From Candidatus Flavonifractor merdavium (GTDB taxonomy: Bacteria; Bacillota; Clostridia; Oscillospirales; Oscillospiraceae): 64,000 nt of DNA. This document shows, piece after piece, positions 23,391-32,736 of this stretch (its first letter is position 1; the number at the start of each line of letters is the position of its first letter). The translations under genes and the position numbers were made by a program. The notes under the pieces were generated by a model. It was not told the DNA's origin. It searched no databases and saw only the letters and a program-made list of their open reading frames with translations. The DNA lies in NCBI GenBank assembly GCA_019119335.1, contig DWXF01000030.1, forward strand, positions 16,148 through 80,147, read 5' to 3'.

Positions 23391-25163
23391 ATGAAACGAC
23401 ACTGGAGCAGCGCGCTGTTGGCGGGAGCCCTGGCCCTCACCCTGCTGGCCGCCCCGGCCCAGGCCATTCAGACGGCGGACTCCCACGGCGTCCAGACCGT
23501 GGACAGCGGCGCATGGTTTCACGAAGAGGATTTCCCCGCCGCCCTCTACCCCACCGCCATTCTGTACAGCTACGGCCTGGTAAACGGCGCCGGCACCGAC
23601 CAATATGGCAACATCAGCACCGGCGTGGACCAGCCCCTCACCCGGCAGGAGGCGGTGACTCTGCTGTTGCGCCTGCTTGGTCTGGAGGAGGCAGCCAAAT
23701 CCGGCCAGTGGGACACCCCCTTTACCGATCTGGCCGACTGGGCCGCCCCCTATGTGGGCTGCGCCTACGCCAAGGGCATGGCCGCCGGAACCTCCGCCAC
23801 CACCTTCTCCGGGGAGGCCCCCATTACCATGGAGCAGTTCCTCACCCTGATGCTGCGGGCCCTGGGCTATTCCGACGCCAACGGGGAGTTTTCCTGGCAG
23901 GACCCCTACGCCCTGGCGGAAGAGGTGGGACTGCTCTGCCCTCTTTTCTCCGGTAAGGGCTTTCTCCGGGGAGACGCCATGTTCATCTGCTACGAGGCTC
24001 TGGACGCCCGCCCCAAGGGGAGAGATACTACCCTGCTGGAGGAGCTCACCGCCAATGGGGCCATCCAGAAGCGGGGCGTGCCCATGCTGGACCCCTCCAC
24101 CCGCCTGAAAGCCGACTATGAGACCCTGCCCCAACAGCTGGACTATCTGAAAGAGGAGTTCGGCGTGAACCATGTGACCATCGACTTCTCCGATTATCCC
24201 TCCTTTACCGCCTTCACCGACCAGCTCTGGGACTACTGCCAGGAGCGGAACTACTGGGCCCCCTGGCCGGAAGATATCTACACCTTTTCGGAGAAGCCGG
24301 AGGAGCTGTACTGGGAGCTGGCGGCCAAAATGGAGGGGTTCTGGGCGCTGAATGAGCGCTTCGAGGAGGAGAATACCCAAAACTACCCCACCCTGGCCCC
24401 CACCGACGTAAAAAACCACGCCTGGTATCAGGCCCAGGCCGATTACCTGGCCGACAAGCTGCCCCGGGACCTCTGGGAACAGCGTATGGAGCTGAAAGAC
24501 GTCAGCGACACCCTGCTCCGGGCCTGGTCCGGGACGGATCTGAGGCTGTACGCCCGGTCGGGCGCCCTGAACAGCGACGACTGGCACATCCCCCTGGAGT
24601 ATTACACCTGCACCGCCCTCAGCGGGGAGGGCCGGGAAGGTTCCTACATGCTCCAGGCCATGGACGAGCTGACCGCCCTCTATGACCAGTTGGTGGACGA
24701 GGACATGACCGACTACCAGAAGGTAAAGGCCATCTACGAGGGCGTGATGGCCCGGACGGACTACAACAATACCGTCTTCAACAAGTATCAGGGCAACTCC
24801 GACTGGGACGCCATGCTCAGCGACCCGGAATTTGTCCTGTCCCAGACCTGGCTTGGCGTGGTCAAGGGGGCGGACGTGGTGTGCGGCGGATACAGCCAGG
24901 CCGTCAGCAGCCTGCTGGATCTGGCGGGCATCCCCAACTTTGTGGTGACCAGCTATTCCGGCGACATGGGCCACGCCTGGAACAAGGTGCTGCTGGACGG
25001 AAACTGGTACAACCTGGACGCCACCTGGGGCGACGGGGGGAATTCCTCCCAGTTCTTCCTGCGCAGCGACCAGGCCTTCCTCCGGGACGGCCATGAGGAC
25101 TACGTCTGGGACGGCACCTCCGAGGATGCGCTGCTCTTCCCCGCCCGGCAGGACTATCGCTGA
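23391..25163 (+). CDS. Secreted SLH-domain protein with transglutaminase-like domain
   Basis: A 590-residue exported protein. A signal peptide ('ALLAGALALTLLAAPAQA') ends near residue 24. Two SLH-type repeats span ~40-200, followed by a middle region without recognised domain. A transglutaminase/protease-like domain at ~480-570 has Cys in 'VVCGGYSQAVSSLLDLAGI', His in 'GHAWNKVLLDGNWYNLD' and Asp in 'LDATWGD', the expected Cys-His-Asp triad. It may cleave or cross-link surface proteins; the substrate is unknown. GGAGGAACAAT precedes the ATG. Confidence 0.85.
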   Translation: MKRHWSSALLAGALALTLLAAPAQAIQTADSHGVQTVDSGAWFHEEDFPAALYPTAILYSYGLVNGAGTDQYGNISTGVDQPLTRQEAVTLLLRLLGLEEAAKSGQWDTPFTDLADWAAPYVGCAYAKGMAAGTSATTFSGEAPITMEQFLTLMLRALGYSDANGEFSWQDPYALAEEVGLLCPLFSGKGFLRGDAMFICYEALDARPKGRDTTLLEELTANGAIQKRGVPMLDPSTRLKADYETLPQQLDYLKEEFGVNHVTIDFSDYPSFTAFTDQLWDYCQERNYWAPWPEDIYTFSEKPEELYWELAAKMEGFWALNERFEEENTQNYPTLAPTDVKNHAWYQAQADYLADKLPRDLWEQRMELKDVSDTLLRAWSGTDLRLYARSGALNSDDWHIPLEYYTCTALSGEGREGSYMLQAMDELTALYDQLVDEDMTDYQKVKAIYEGVMARTDYNNTVFNKYQGNSDWDAMLSDPEFVLSQTWLGVVKGADVVCGGYSQAVSSLLDLAGIPNFVVTSYSGDMGHAWNKVLLDGNWYNLDATWGDGGNSSQFFLRSDQAFLRDGHEDYVWDGTSEDALLFPARQDYR

Positions 25164-25164
25164 G

Positions 25165-25200
25165 ACAAAAAACGCGCTGGAGCAATCCAGCGCGTTTTTT
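25165..25200. terminator. Bidirectional terminator between the SLH-transglutaminase gene and the BrkB-like gene
   Basis: AACGCGCTGGA / TCCAGCGCGTT stem flanked by A6 and T6. Confidence 0.88.
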
Positions 25201-26066
25201 CAGCTTCGCCGCTCCCGGCTCTGCCGGAGGGCCCTCACCTTTTTCTTCCGGTACCACACGCAGTTAAACACGTTGCCCAAAATGAGGATGTTGCCGCACA
25301 GGTAGAGCCACACCAGCAGGATGATCACCGAGGCCAGGGACCCGTACACCAGAGAGTACCGGGAGGACAGGCCGATGAACCAGGAGAACAGGGCGGAGGC
25401 CGCCACCAGGGCCGCCGCCGCCAGAAAGGCGCCGGTGAGGACGGGGGGCCGGGGCTTTCCTCTGGGGGCGGCCATGCGGTAGACCACCAGCACAAAGAAA
25501 AACATCATCAAAAACAGGAGCAAAAACCGGAACCACTGCCACTCCCAGGGGAGCACGGCCTGCTCCAGGTTAAAAAAGTCCTCCACCAGCCGGAACAGCC
25601 AGTCCCCGGTGAGGAGCACCACAAAGGACAGATAGACGGTGAAGAGAAAGAGTACCGAAAACACCAGGCTGGCGGCGATGCGCCACACCCCCCGGTAGCC
25701 CTTCCGGCCATACAGCTCCTCCATAATATTCATCAGCGCCCGGAAGGCGGCGGAGGCGGAAAATAGGGTCATGCCCGCCCCGGCGATGAGCAGGGCGGTG
25801 GACTGATTGTTGGTGATATAGCCCACGTAGTCCCCCAAAATTCCCAGGGTCTCCTTGGGAAAGAAGGGGGCGGCGGCATCCAGCACCTCCTGGATATTCA
25901 GATTCAGCAGGCCCACAAAGGCGTTGATGCAGATAAGCACCGGGAAAAAGGTGAGCACCAGGAAGTAGGCCAGCTCGGCCGCCGACCGGGACACCCGTTT
26001 GGCAAAGTAGATGCGCACCATCTCCCGCACGAAGCGCACCGCCTCGCTGTTCCATATCCGCTGCAT
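25200..26066 (-). CDS. YihY/BrkB family membrane protein
   Basis: A 288-residue protein with about six transmembrane helices. Family signatures are 'SAAELAYFLVLTFFPVLICI' near the N terminus and 'YGSLASVIILLVWLYL' near the C terminus. The family was once annotated as RNase BN; biochemical function is uncertain. The ATG at 26066 with AAGGAGGTC 7 bp upstream is used in place of the ORF-track start. Confidence 0.88.
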   Translation of the reverse strand: MQRIWNSEAVRFVREMVRIYFAKRVSRSAAELAYFLVLTFFPVLICINAFVGLLNLNIQEVLDAAAPFFPKETLGILGDYVGYITNNQSTALLIAGAGMTLFSASAAFRALMNIMEELYGRKGYRGVWRIAASLVFSVLFLFTVYLSFVVLLTGDWLFRLVEDFFNLEQAVLPWEWQWFRFLLLFLMMFFFVLVVYRMAAPRGKPRPPVLTGAFLAAAALVAASALFSWFIGLSSRYSLVYGSLASVIILLVWLYLCGNILILGNVFNCVWYRKKKVRALRQSRERRS

Positions 26067-26116
26067 AAACCGACCTCCTTCCGCTCTCCAGCATACCCCG
26101 TTTTCCCCGCGAAAAA

Positions 26117-26152
26117 ACAAAAAGACCGTCTGCAAAACGCAGACGGTCTTAC
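26117..26152 (-). terminator. rpsT terminator
   Basis: GACCGTCTGC / GCAGACGGTC stem. On the minus strand it is followed by TTTTTGTTTTTT. Confidence 0.85.
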
Positions 26153-26163
26153 GTTGCCTTGAC

Positions 26164-26427
26164 TCAGGCCAGCTTGTTCAGCTTGATGGTCATGGCGCTC
26201 TTCTTATGCGCGGCGTTGTTCTTGTGCAGCAGGCCACGAACCACAGCCTTGTCAACCGCCTTGACGGCCACCTTGTAAGCGCCCTCGGCCTCGCTGCGGT
26301 TGCCTTCGACCACCGCGGCCTCGAACTTCTTGATGTCGGTCTTCAGCGCGGACTTAGCGGCCTTGTTCTGCATGGCCTTGGTCTTATTCACCAGGACACG
26401 CTTCTTGGCAGACTTAATATTCGGCAA
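26164..26427 (-). CDS. rpsT: 30S ribosomal protein S20
   Basis: An 87-residue S20 that binds 16S rRNA early in 30S assembly. The N terminus 'PNIKSAKKRVLVNKTKAMQN' (first residues 'PNIKSAKKRV') and Lys/Ala-rich helices are diagnostic. The start is TTG at 26427, seven bases downstream of GGAGGAGGTG, which gives the conserved 'MPNIKSAKK' beginning. The ORF-track extension is leader. A TTG start is also used in E. coli rpsT, where it contributes to autoregulation. Confidence 0.95.
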   Translation of the reverse strand: MPNIKSAKKRVLVNKTKAMQNKAAKSALKTDIKKFEAAVVEGNRSEAEGAYKVAVKAVDKAVVRGLLHKNNAAHKKSAMTIKLNKLA

Positions 26428-26487
26428 ACCAAACACCTCCTCCGATGACGATATCATTATTTACACAGTTTGCCCGTGCAGATTCTT

Positions 26488-26516
26488 ATTTTAACAGCCA
26501 ACGCCGAAAATTGCAA
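26488..26516 (-). promoter_or_regulatory. rpsT promoter
   Basis: On the minus strand, TTGCAA, 17-bp spacer, TAAAAT. Confidence 0.65.
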
Positions 26517-26629
26517 CTGTTTTTTTCAACTTTTTTTGTTTTTTTTGCATAGGAGGGGCCCATCCGCAAAAAATAGTTTCGTCAACAAGAATGCGCACCA
26601 TATCTTGGGGTAGGAAAGGAGGAGGCGCT

Positions 26630-27532
26630 ATGGATCAGCGTCGCACGGACCTGGCGGTGGAGGCCGCCCAGCTCTGGCGGGAGCGGGGCGGCGTGGGAGC
26701 CCTGCCCGGAGTGGAGAGCCGGGAGAGCAAACGGGAGGGCTACCCGGTGACCACGGTAAAGATCCTGGACTGCCGGGGGGAGCAGGCCCTGGGCAAGCCG
26801 GCGGGCACTTATGTCACCCTCACTCTGGAGGGGCTGGCCCGGCGGGAGAACGACGCCTTCGGCCGGGCGGCCCGGGCGGTGGCGGCGGAGCTCACCCCTC
26901 TGCTCAAGCTGTCCAAGGGGTCCCCGGTGCTGGTGGTGGGCCTGGGCAACCGCTCCATCACCCCCGATGACATCGGCCCCAAGGCCGCCGACCACACCAT
27001 GGTGACCCGCCATCTGGTGGAGCAGGTGCCCGAGCACTTCGGCTCCTTCCGGCCGGTGGCCGCCCTGGCCGCCGGGGTGCTGGGCACCACCGGGGTGGAG
27101 AGCGGCGAGCTGGTGCGGGCGGTGGCGGAAAAGGTGCGTCCGGCCTGCGTCATCGTGGTGGACGCCCTGGCCTCCCGCAGCCTGAGCCGGGTGTGTACCA
27201 CCGTCCAGCTGGCCGACACCGGCATCGTCCCCGGCTCCGGGGTGGGCAACGCCCGCTTTGCCCTCAACGCCCAGACCCTGGGGGTGCCGGTGATCGCCGT
27301 GGGGGTGCCCACGGTGGTGGACGCCGCCACCCTGGCCGCCGACGTGCTGGCCCAGGCCGGCCGGGCAGATCTGGACCCCGACGCCCTCCGGGGGGCGGGG
27401 GACGGATTGCTGGTCACCCCCCGGGACATCGACGCCCGGGTGGCCGACCTGGCCAAGGTCATCGGCTACGGCATCAATCTGGCCCTCCAGCCCGGCCTGA
27501 GCATCGCCGATATCGACCTGTTTTTAAGCTGA
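26630..27532 (+). CDS. gpr: GPR endopeptidase (spore germination protease)
   Basis: A 300-residue A25-family protease that degrades small acid-soluble spore proteins during germination. Signatures are 'RRTDLAVEAA' at the N terminus, 'LVVGLGNRSITPDDIGPKA' and 'ADTGIVPGSGVGNARFALN'. It is normally made in the forespore under sigma-F/G as a zymogen. With the ATG at 26630 (GGAGG upstream) only four residues precede the RTDLA motif, so the prosequence is very short. Its 3' end overlaps the convergent gene by 9 bp. Confidence 0.94.
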   Translation: MDQRRTDLAVEAAQLWRERGGVGALPGVESRESKREGYPVTTVKILDCRGEQALGKPAGTYVTLTLEGLARRENDAFGRAARAVAAELTPLLKLSKGSPVLVVGLGNRSITPDDIGPKAADHTMVTRHLVEQVPEHFGSFRPVAALAAGVLGTTGVESGELVRAVAEKVRPACVIVVDALASRSLSRVCTTVQLADTGIVPGSGVGNARFALNAQTLGVPVIAVGVPTVVDAATLAADVLAQAGRADLDPDALRGAGDGLLVTPRDIDARVADLAKVIGYGINLALQPGLSIADIDLFLS

Positions 27533-28777
27533 GGCCTCCAGCCCGGTGCAGTCCAAAAACACCGCCCCGCCGGAAGCGGTCCAGTCCACCCCGTTGACGG
27601 CGCCGAAGCCGCAGTTTTCCACCGCGCAGCCCACAAAGGATACCCGAAGGCTCTGGCTGAAGCTGGCCAGCGCCCCTGCCGTGCAGCCCCGGATGGCGGT
27701 ATCCTCAACCCGCACATCCTGGCACCCCACGCCCTCCACCAGGGTGAAAACATCCTGGCAGTCCCGGATCACGCCGTCCCGCAGGCGGACTGCCCGGCAA
27801 TCGGTGAGGCTCACCGCCCCGTAGGTACAGTGGGAGATCTCACTGTTTTCCAGGGTAATCCCGGCGCAGTCCAGGGCCTTCAGCCCGTAAGCCCCGCTGC
27901 CGTCCAGGGTGCAGCCGGTCACCCGTACGTCCCGGCAGGCCTCCAGCTGCAGGCAGTCCCCCACGCAGAAGCCGGGCTCCACGTTGTGGACGGCGGTAAG
28001 CCCCTCCAGGGTCAGCCGGCGGCAGTTTTCAAATTTCAGCACGTCGGCGTAGGCCCAGGGGGTGGAGAGGGTGACGCCGCCGGGGGCGGAGATGGTGAGA
28101 TCCTGCACGTCGTGGATCACCACGTCAAAGGCCTCCGGGTGGGGGCTCTCCCCGTAGCCCATGTCCCGGGTATCCACATCGGTCTCCAGGGCCACGTGGT
28201 CGTTTTCCACCAGGGACCAGTCCAATGTGGAAAAATCCAGGGTGGTGCCCGGTTCCACATCCAGGACAATGGCGATCTGGTCGGCCACGGCGTTGAACAG
28301 CTCCTCCAGGGTGGTCACCCGCACCGTGGCGGCGGGTACCGACAGCTCCACCCGGCCGTTCCAGTCCACGGAAAAGCCCAGGTCCCGGGCAAAGGGCCGC
28401 AACGGGGCCCACAGTACCCCGTCCTCCATCCGGGCGCCCCCCTCCCCCGCCGTCACCGACGCCACCGGCCCGCCGTTCCAGCTGGCGGAAAAGGTGTGGG
28501 AGCCGTCCTCCGCCCACCAGTAGCTCAGGCCCCCCTGGATGGGGGTCAGGTCCTCCCGGCCGCCGATCACCCAGCCGCTGGCCCCGATGGCGGCGCACAG
28601 CTCCTCCACCGGCACCAGGGTGGTTCCCTGCTCGCTCCGGGCGGGGCTGTCCAAAACAAAGCCGTTGAAGGTTATCTCTGTCTCACCGGAGGGGGGCGCG
28701 GCCACCACGGCGGCTGTGAGCAGCGCCAGGGTCAGGGCCAGGGCGGTCATGGCCAGTGCCGGACGGGGTATTTTCAT
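27524..28777 (-). CDS. Secreted right-handed beta-helix protein
   Basis: A 417-residue exported protein. A signal peptide ('ALAMTALALTLALLTAAVVA') precedes a domain resembling the copper-amine-oxidase N-terminal fold ('EQGTTLVPVEELCAAIGASG', 'LWAPLRPFARDLGFSVDWNG'). The second half consists of short parallel-beta-helix repeats ('CRDVRVTGCTLDGSGAYGLK', 'CAGITLENSEISHCTYGAVS'). Such proteins often bind or cleave polysaccharides, but no catalytic residues are assigned. The ATG at 28777 with AAGGAGAAG is used. Confidence 0.78.
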   Translation of the reverse strand: MKIPRPALAMTALALTLALLTAAVVAAPPSGETEITFNGFVLDSPARSEQGTTLVPVEELCAAIGASGWVIGGREDLTPIQGGLSYWWAEDGSHTFSASWNGGPVASVTAGEGGARMEDGVLWAPLRPFARDLGFSVDWNGRVELSVPAATVRVTTLEELFNAVADQIAIVLDVEPGTTLDFSTLDWSLVENDHVALETDVDTRDMGYGESPHPEAFDVVIHDVQDLTISAPGGVTLSTPWAYADVLKFENCRRLTLEGLTAVHNVEPGFCVGDCLQLEACRDVRVTGCTLDGSGAYGLKALDCAGITLENSEISHCTYGAVSLTDCRAVRLRDGVIRDCQDVFTLVEGVGCQDVRVEDTAIRGCTAGALASFSQSLRVSFVGCAVENCGFGAVNGVDWTASGGAVFLDCTGLEASA

Positions 28778-28879
28778 AAAAAATCTTCTCCTTCCGTGTC
28801 GGTTATTGAGACCAGTATACGGCCCTGGAGGGGGAAAATCCTCTCTCAAAAGTAACAGAAGAATAAAAATGGGTTACAC

Positions 28880-28908
28880 TTGACGAGACCTGGAAAAGAT
28901 GATAAAAT
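28880..28908 (+). promoter_or_regulatory. glyS T-box promoter
   Basis: TTGACG, 17-bp spacer, TAAAAT, followed by a ~230-nt leader. Confidence 0.75.
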
Positions 28909-28914
28909 GGCCCA

Positions 28915-29148
28915 CGATAAGGCTGTGAACGGGAGAAGTACCCCCTGTTTTCCGCATCAGAGAGGAGCCGGACGGTGCAAGGCTCCGGCGGAGCGGGAGG
29001 GAAGGCGCCTGTGAGCCGCGGGGAGGAAATGCCCCGCCGGTACCCGCCGTTACCGGGAAGGGAGTGCGTACCAGCCAGGTACGAATTCAGGTGGAACCAC
29101 GGACAATTTGTTCGCCCTGAGCCGAAAACCGGCTCAGGGCGTTTTTTT
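28915..29148 (+). ncRNA. T-box riboswitch (glycine), leader of glyS
   Basis: The leader contains the T-box core CAGGTGGAACCACGG (29088-29102), whose GG-ACC pairs with the tRNA acceptor end. Stem I has the GAGAGGAGCCGG-type elements. The terminator CGCCCTGAGCC / GGCTCAGGGCG plus T7 lies at 29113-29148. A GGC in 'GGGAAGGCGCC' is a candidate glycine specifier. Uncharged tRNA-Gly should stabilise the antiterminator and switch on glyS. Confidence 0.9.
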
Positions 29149-29179
29149 CGCCTTGGGCCAGACAAAAGGAGTATGCAGC

Positions 29180-30616
29180 ATGAAAAATACCGACAAGACC
29201 ATGGAGCAGATCGTCACCCTGTGCAAGGGCCGGGGCTTTATCTTCTCCGGCAGCGAGATCTACGGCGGCCTGGCCAACACCTGGGACTACGGCCCCCTGG
29301 GCGTGGAGCTGAAGAACAACGTGAAGAAGGCCTGGTGGAAGAAGTTCGTCCAGGAGAACCCCTACAACGTGGGCCTGGACGCCGCCATTCTGATGAATCC
29401 CCAGACCTGGGTGGCCTCCGGCCATCTGGGCGGCTTCTCCGACCCGCTGATGGACTGCAAGGAGTGCAAGGAGCGCTTCCGTGCCGACAAGCTCATTGAG
29501 GACTGGTGCGCTGAGAACGGCGTGGAGCTGTCCAAGCCCATCGACGCCTTCTCCCAGGAGGAGATGAAGGCCTTCATCGAGGAGAAGAACATCCCCTGCC
29601 CCACCTGCGGCAAGCACAACTTTACCGACATCCGGCAGTTCAACCTGATGTTCAAGACCTTCCAGGGGGTCACCGAGGACGCCAAGAACACCGTGTATCT
29701 GCGGCCCGAGACCGCCCAGGGCATCTTTGTCAACTTCCAGAACGTCCAGCGCACCACCCGCAAGAAGCTGCCCTTCGGCGTGTGCCAGATCGGCAAGAGC
29801 TTCCGCAACGAGATCACCCCCGGCAACTTCACCTTCCGTACCCGGGAGTTTGAGCAGATGGAGCTGGAGTTCTTCTGCAAGCCGGGCACCGACCTGGAGT
29901 GGTTCCAGTACTGGCGGGGCTTCTGCAAGCAGTGGCTGCTGGACCTGGGCATGAAGGAGGAGCACCTGCGGCTGCGTGACCACAGCCCCGAGGAGCTGTG
30001 CTTCTACTCCAAGGGCACCACCGACTTCGAGTTCCTCTTCCCCTTCGGCTGGGGCGAGCTGTGGGGCGTGGCCGACCGCACCGACTACGACCTGACCCAG
30101 CACCAGGAGACCTCCGGCAAGGACATGACCTACTTTGACCAGGAGACCGGCGAGCACTATATCCCCTATGTGGTGGAGCCCTCCCTGGGCGCCGACCGGG
30201 TCACTCTGGCCTTCCTGGTGGACGCCTTCGACCAGGAGGTGGTGGGCCAGGACAAGAAGGGCAACGACGACATCCGCACCGTCATGCGCTTCCACCCCGC
30301 TCTGGCCCCCCTCAAGTGCGCCGTGCTGCCCCTGAGCAAGAAGGAGGTCCTCTCCGGCCCCGCCCAGCAGCTGCGGGATGAGCTGGCCAAGGAGTTCATG
30401 GTGGACTACGACGACGCCGGGAGCATCGGCAAGCGCTACCGCCGCCAGGACGAGATCGGCACCCCCTTCTGCATCACCCTGGACTTCCAGACCGTGGGCG
30501 ACGAGAACACCCCCGCCGACAACTGCGTCACCATCCGGGAGCGGGACACCATGGAGCAGGTACGCATCCCCATGGACCAGGTAAAGGCCTATATCGCCGA
30601 GCGCATCAAGTTCTAA
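29180..30616 (+). CDS. glyS: Glycyl-tRNA synthetase, single-chain dimeric type
   Basis: A 478-residue class II GlyRS of the homodimeric type (not the GlyQS type). '[20 protein letters not shown]' begins the catalytic core (core '[11 protein letters not shown]'). '[13 protein letters not shown]' and '[17 protein letters not shown]' are motif 2 region signatures, and '[14 protein letters not shown]' is motif 3. The C-terminal anticodon-binding domain follows ('[11 protein letters not shown]'). AAAGGAG precedes the ATG at 29180. It is controlled by the upstream T-box. Confidence 0.96.
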   Translation: MKNTDKTMEQIVTLCKGRGFIFSGSEIYGGLANTWDYGPLGVELKNNVKKAWWKKFVQENPYNVGLDAAILMNPQTWVASGHLGGFSDPLMDCKECKERFRADKLIEDWCAENGVELSKPIDAFSQEEMKAFIEEKNIPCPTCGKHNFTDIRQFNLMFKTFQGVTEDAKNTVYLRPETAQGIFVNFQNVQRTTRKKLPFGVCQIGKSFRNEITPGNFTFRTREFEQMELEFFCKPGTDLEWFQYWRGFCKQWLLDLGMKEEHLRLRDHSPEELCFYSKGTTDFEFLFPFGWGELWGVADRTDYDLTQHQETSGKDMTYFDQETGEHYIPYVVEPSLGADRVTLAFLVDAFDQEVVGQDKKGNDDIRTVMRFHPALAPLKCAVLPLSKKEVLSGPAQQLRDELAKEFMVDYDDAGSIGKRYRRQDEIGTPFCITLDFQTVGDENTPADNCVTIRERDTMEQVRIPMDQVKAYIAERIKF

Positions 30617-30623
30617 AACCAGA

Positions 30624-30654
30624 AAGAGCCCCGGCCGACGGCCGGGGCTCTTGT
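30624..30654. terminator. glyS terminator
   Basis: AAGAGCCCCGGCC / GGCCGGGGCTCTT, a GC-rich 13-bp stem with a 3-nt loop. Confidence 0.75.
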
Positions 30655-30661
30655 CACAGCG

Positions 30662-31291
30662 TTACTTCTGTTCGGTAAATTCGATGGTGTACTCCGACAG
30701 GTCGTACACATTGGCAAAGAAGCCCTGCAAAATGAGCTCCCCGTTTTTCCGGGCCTCCTCCAGCAGGCCGTTGGCCACCGCCTGCTCCTGGGCGTCGGCC
30801 ACCATGGCCTTGATGGCCTCGTTGTTGTCCTTCAGAGAGATCCGCATGAAAATGCTCTCGGCCTCGTGGTAGAGCTGGAAGGAGTCCAGTTCCAGCTGGC
30901 TGCTGAGGATCTTCACCTCGGGCAGAGTGACCGTGATGGTCTTGCCCTCCACCTTCCACTCCACCTCCCGAAAGTCAAAGCCCGCCTTGATCACCACGTC
31001 GTAGCTGTAAATATACTTGCTCTGGGTAAAGGGAATGGTAATGCCGTAAAACTCCCGGGCGGCCTCGGTAACGTTGACCTCGGTGCAGTAGGCCGCCTGG
31101 GTGGCCAGCTCCCCGATATTCTCAAAGCCCAGGTTGGTGATCTTGTTCCGGGAGCCCAGATACTGGCCCAGCCCCAGGCTGCCTCCGCACAGGACCGCCA
31201 CAATCAAAATGAAAATCAGGGTCCTGGGCCGCAGCAGCAGACCCGCCAGCTTCCAGCCAAATCCCCTCTGTCTTGTTCCTTCCTCACGCAT
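30662..31291 (-). CDS. Membrane-anchored DUF4230-type protein
   Basis: A 209-residue protein with one N-terminal transmembrane helix ('TLIFILIVAVLCGGSLGLG') and an extracytoplasmic domain resembling DUF4230 ('IGELATQAAYCTEVNVTEA', 'VVIKAGFDFREVEWKVEGKT', 'VTLPEVKILSSQLELDSF'). Function unknown. The ATG at 31291 with GGAGGAG is used. A minus-strand promoter (TTGTCG-18-TATAAT) at 31317-31346 supports this orientation. Confidence 0.75.
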   Translation of the reverse strand: MREEGTRQRGFGWKLAGLLLRPRTLIFILIVAVLCGGSLGLGQYLGSRNKITNLGFENIGELATQAAYCTEVNVTEAAREFYGITIPFTQSKYIYSYDVVIKAGFDFREVEWKVEGKTITVTLPEVKILSSQLELDSFQLYHEAESIFMRISLKDNNEAIKAMVADAQEQAVANGLLEEARKNGELILQGFFANVYDLSEYTIEFTEQK

Positions 31292-31316
31292 CAGCGGCTC
31301 CTCCGTTTTTTCCCCC

Positions 31317-31346
31317 ATTATACCATATCCCCTGCAAATTCGACAA
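31317..31346 (-). promoter_or_regulatory. Promoter of the DUF4230-type gene
   Basis: Minus strand: TTGTCG, 18-bp spacer, TATAAT. Confidence 0.55.
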
Positions 31347-31393
31347 TATCCCCTGCTGTGGGGAGCCACTTTTCAACATTGGAGGCGTATCCT

Positions 31394-32704
31394 GTGGAAA
31401 ACACCCCCCTCTACACCGCCCTGCGGCGGTTTTCCGCCCAAACCCCCCTGCGGATGCACATGCCCGGCCACAAGGGCAAGCCCCTCCCCGCCCCCGAGCT
31501 GGCGGGGCTGGCGTCCATCGACTTTACCGAGCTGCCCCCCACCGGCAACCTGTTTGACGGCGGCGGCGCCATCGGCGAAGCGGAGGAGCTGTGGGCCAAG
31601 GTCTTTCAGACGGACAGCTGCCTCTTTCTCACCGGCGGCTCCACCCAGGGGGTGCTGGCCGCCCTCACCCTGGCCTGCCCGCCGGGGTCAGGCCTGCTGC
31701 TGGACCGGGGGTGCCACCGCTCCGCCTTCCACGCCATGGCCCTGCTGGACCTGAGGCCGGTGTACCTCCCCCGGCCCTGGCTGGCGGAGGGGGCGGTTAC
31801 CGGCCCCATCTCTCCCGACGAGGTGGAAAAACAGCTGCTTGCCCACCCGGAAATCAAAGCGGTCTGTATTACCTCACCAACTTATTACGGCGTGTTGTCG
31901 GATATTCCCGCTCTGGCGGCGGTGATCCACCGCCACGGCGGAGTTCTGGTGGTGGACGGGGCCCACGGGACCCATCTGCCCTTTTTGGGGCTGGACCACT
32001 TCTCCGCCGCTGATTTAGTGGTGGTGTCCGCCCACAAGACCCTCCCCGCCCCGGGCCAGTCCGCCCTGCTGCTGGCGGGAGAGCGGTTCTCCCAGGCCGA
32101 TCTGCGGCGAGCGGGGGCCATTTACGGCTCCTCCAGCCCCTCCTACCCCATGATGGCGGCGCTGGACCTCTGCCGGGCGCATATGCTGGAGGAGGGGGCG
32201 GCGGCCTACCAAAGGACGGCGGAGGAGGTGGCCGCCCTGCGGCGAGACTTCCCCGCCCTGACGGCTCACCACGCTCCTCTGGACCCCACCCGGCTCACCC
32301 TCCTCTCCCCCCACGGCTTTGAGGCCCAGGAGGCTTTGGAGGGGCTGGGGGTGTGGCCGGAGATGGCCGACGGGGGCCATGTGGTGCTCATCCCCACCTG
32401 CGCCGACGGCGTGGAGGACTTTACCCGGCTGCGGCAGGCCCTGGAGCGGGTGGAGCTGGGCCCCTGCCCCGCCTTTCCGCCCCCGCCGCCCCTGCCGGAG
32501 GGGGTCCTCACCCCCCGGCAGGCCCTCTTTTCCCCCGGGGAGGACCGGCCCCTCTGCCAATCGGAGGGGGAGATTGCCGCCTCCCCCATCGCCCCCTATC
32601 CCCCCGGCGTACCGGTAGTGGCTCCGGGGGAGCGGATTGAGAAAAAAACTATCGCATATTTGGATCAAATAGGTTATAATAGTGACTGTCGAATTTGTGT
32701 GTGA
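31394..32704 (+). CDS. PLP-dependent Orn/Lys/Arg decarboxylase-family protein (YaaO-like)
   Basis: A 436-residue fold-type I PLP enzyme. 'MHMPGHKGK' opens the domain, 'LFLTGGSTQGVLAAL' binds cofactor phosphate, 'VVDGAHGTHLPF' carries the PLP-pyridine Asp and 'VVSAHKTLPAPGQSA' the Schiff-base Lys. The C-terminal decarboxylase domain is present. The start is GTG at 31394 with GGAGG 8 bp upstream. As in Bacillus (yaaO near yaaQ-holB-yaaT), it heads the darA-holB-ricT cluster. The substrate is not determined. Confidence 0.87.
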   Translation: MENTPLYTALRRFSAQTPLRMHMPGHKGKPLPAPELAGLASIDFTELPPTGNLFDGGGAIGEAEELWAKVFQTDSCLFLTGGSTQGVLAALTLACPPGSGLLLDRGCHRSAFHAMALLDLRPVYLPRPWLAEGAVTGPISPDEVEKQLLAHPEIKAVCITSPTYYGVLSDIPALAAVIHRHGGVLVVDGAHGTHLPFLGLDHFSAADLVVVSAHKTLPAPGQSALLLAGERFSQADLRRAGAIYGSSSPSYPMMAALDLCRAHMLEEGAAAYQRTAEEVAALRRDFPALTAHHAPLDPTRLTLLSPHGFEAQEALEGLGVWPEMADGGHVVLIPTCADGVEDFTRLRQALERVELGPCPAFPPPPPLPEGVLTPRQALFSPGEDRPLCQSEGEIAASPIAPYPPGVPVVAPGERIEKKTIAYLDQIGYNSDCRICV

Positions 32705-32736
32705 CAACTGTGTGAACCAACGCAGGAGGGATAGGA

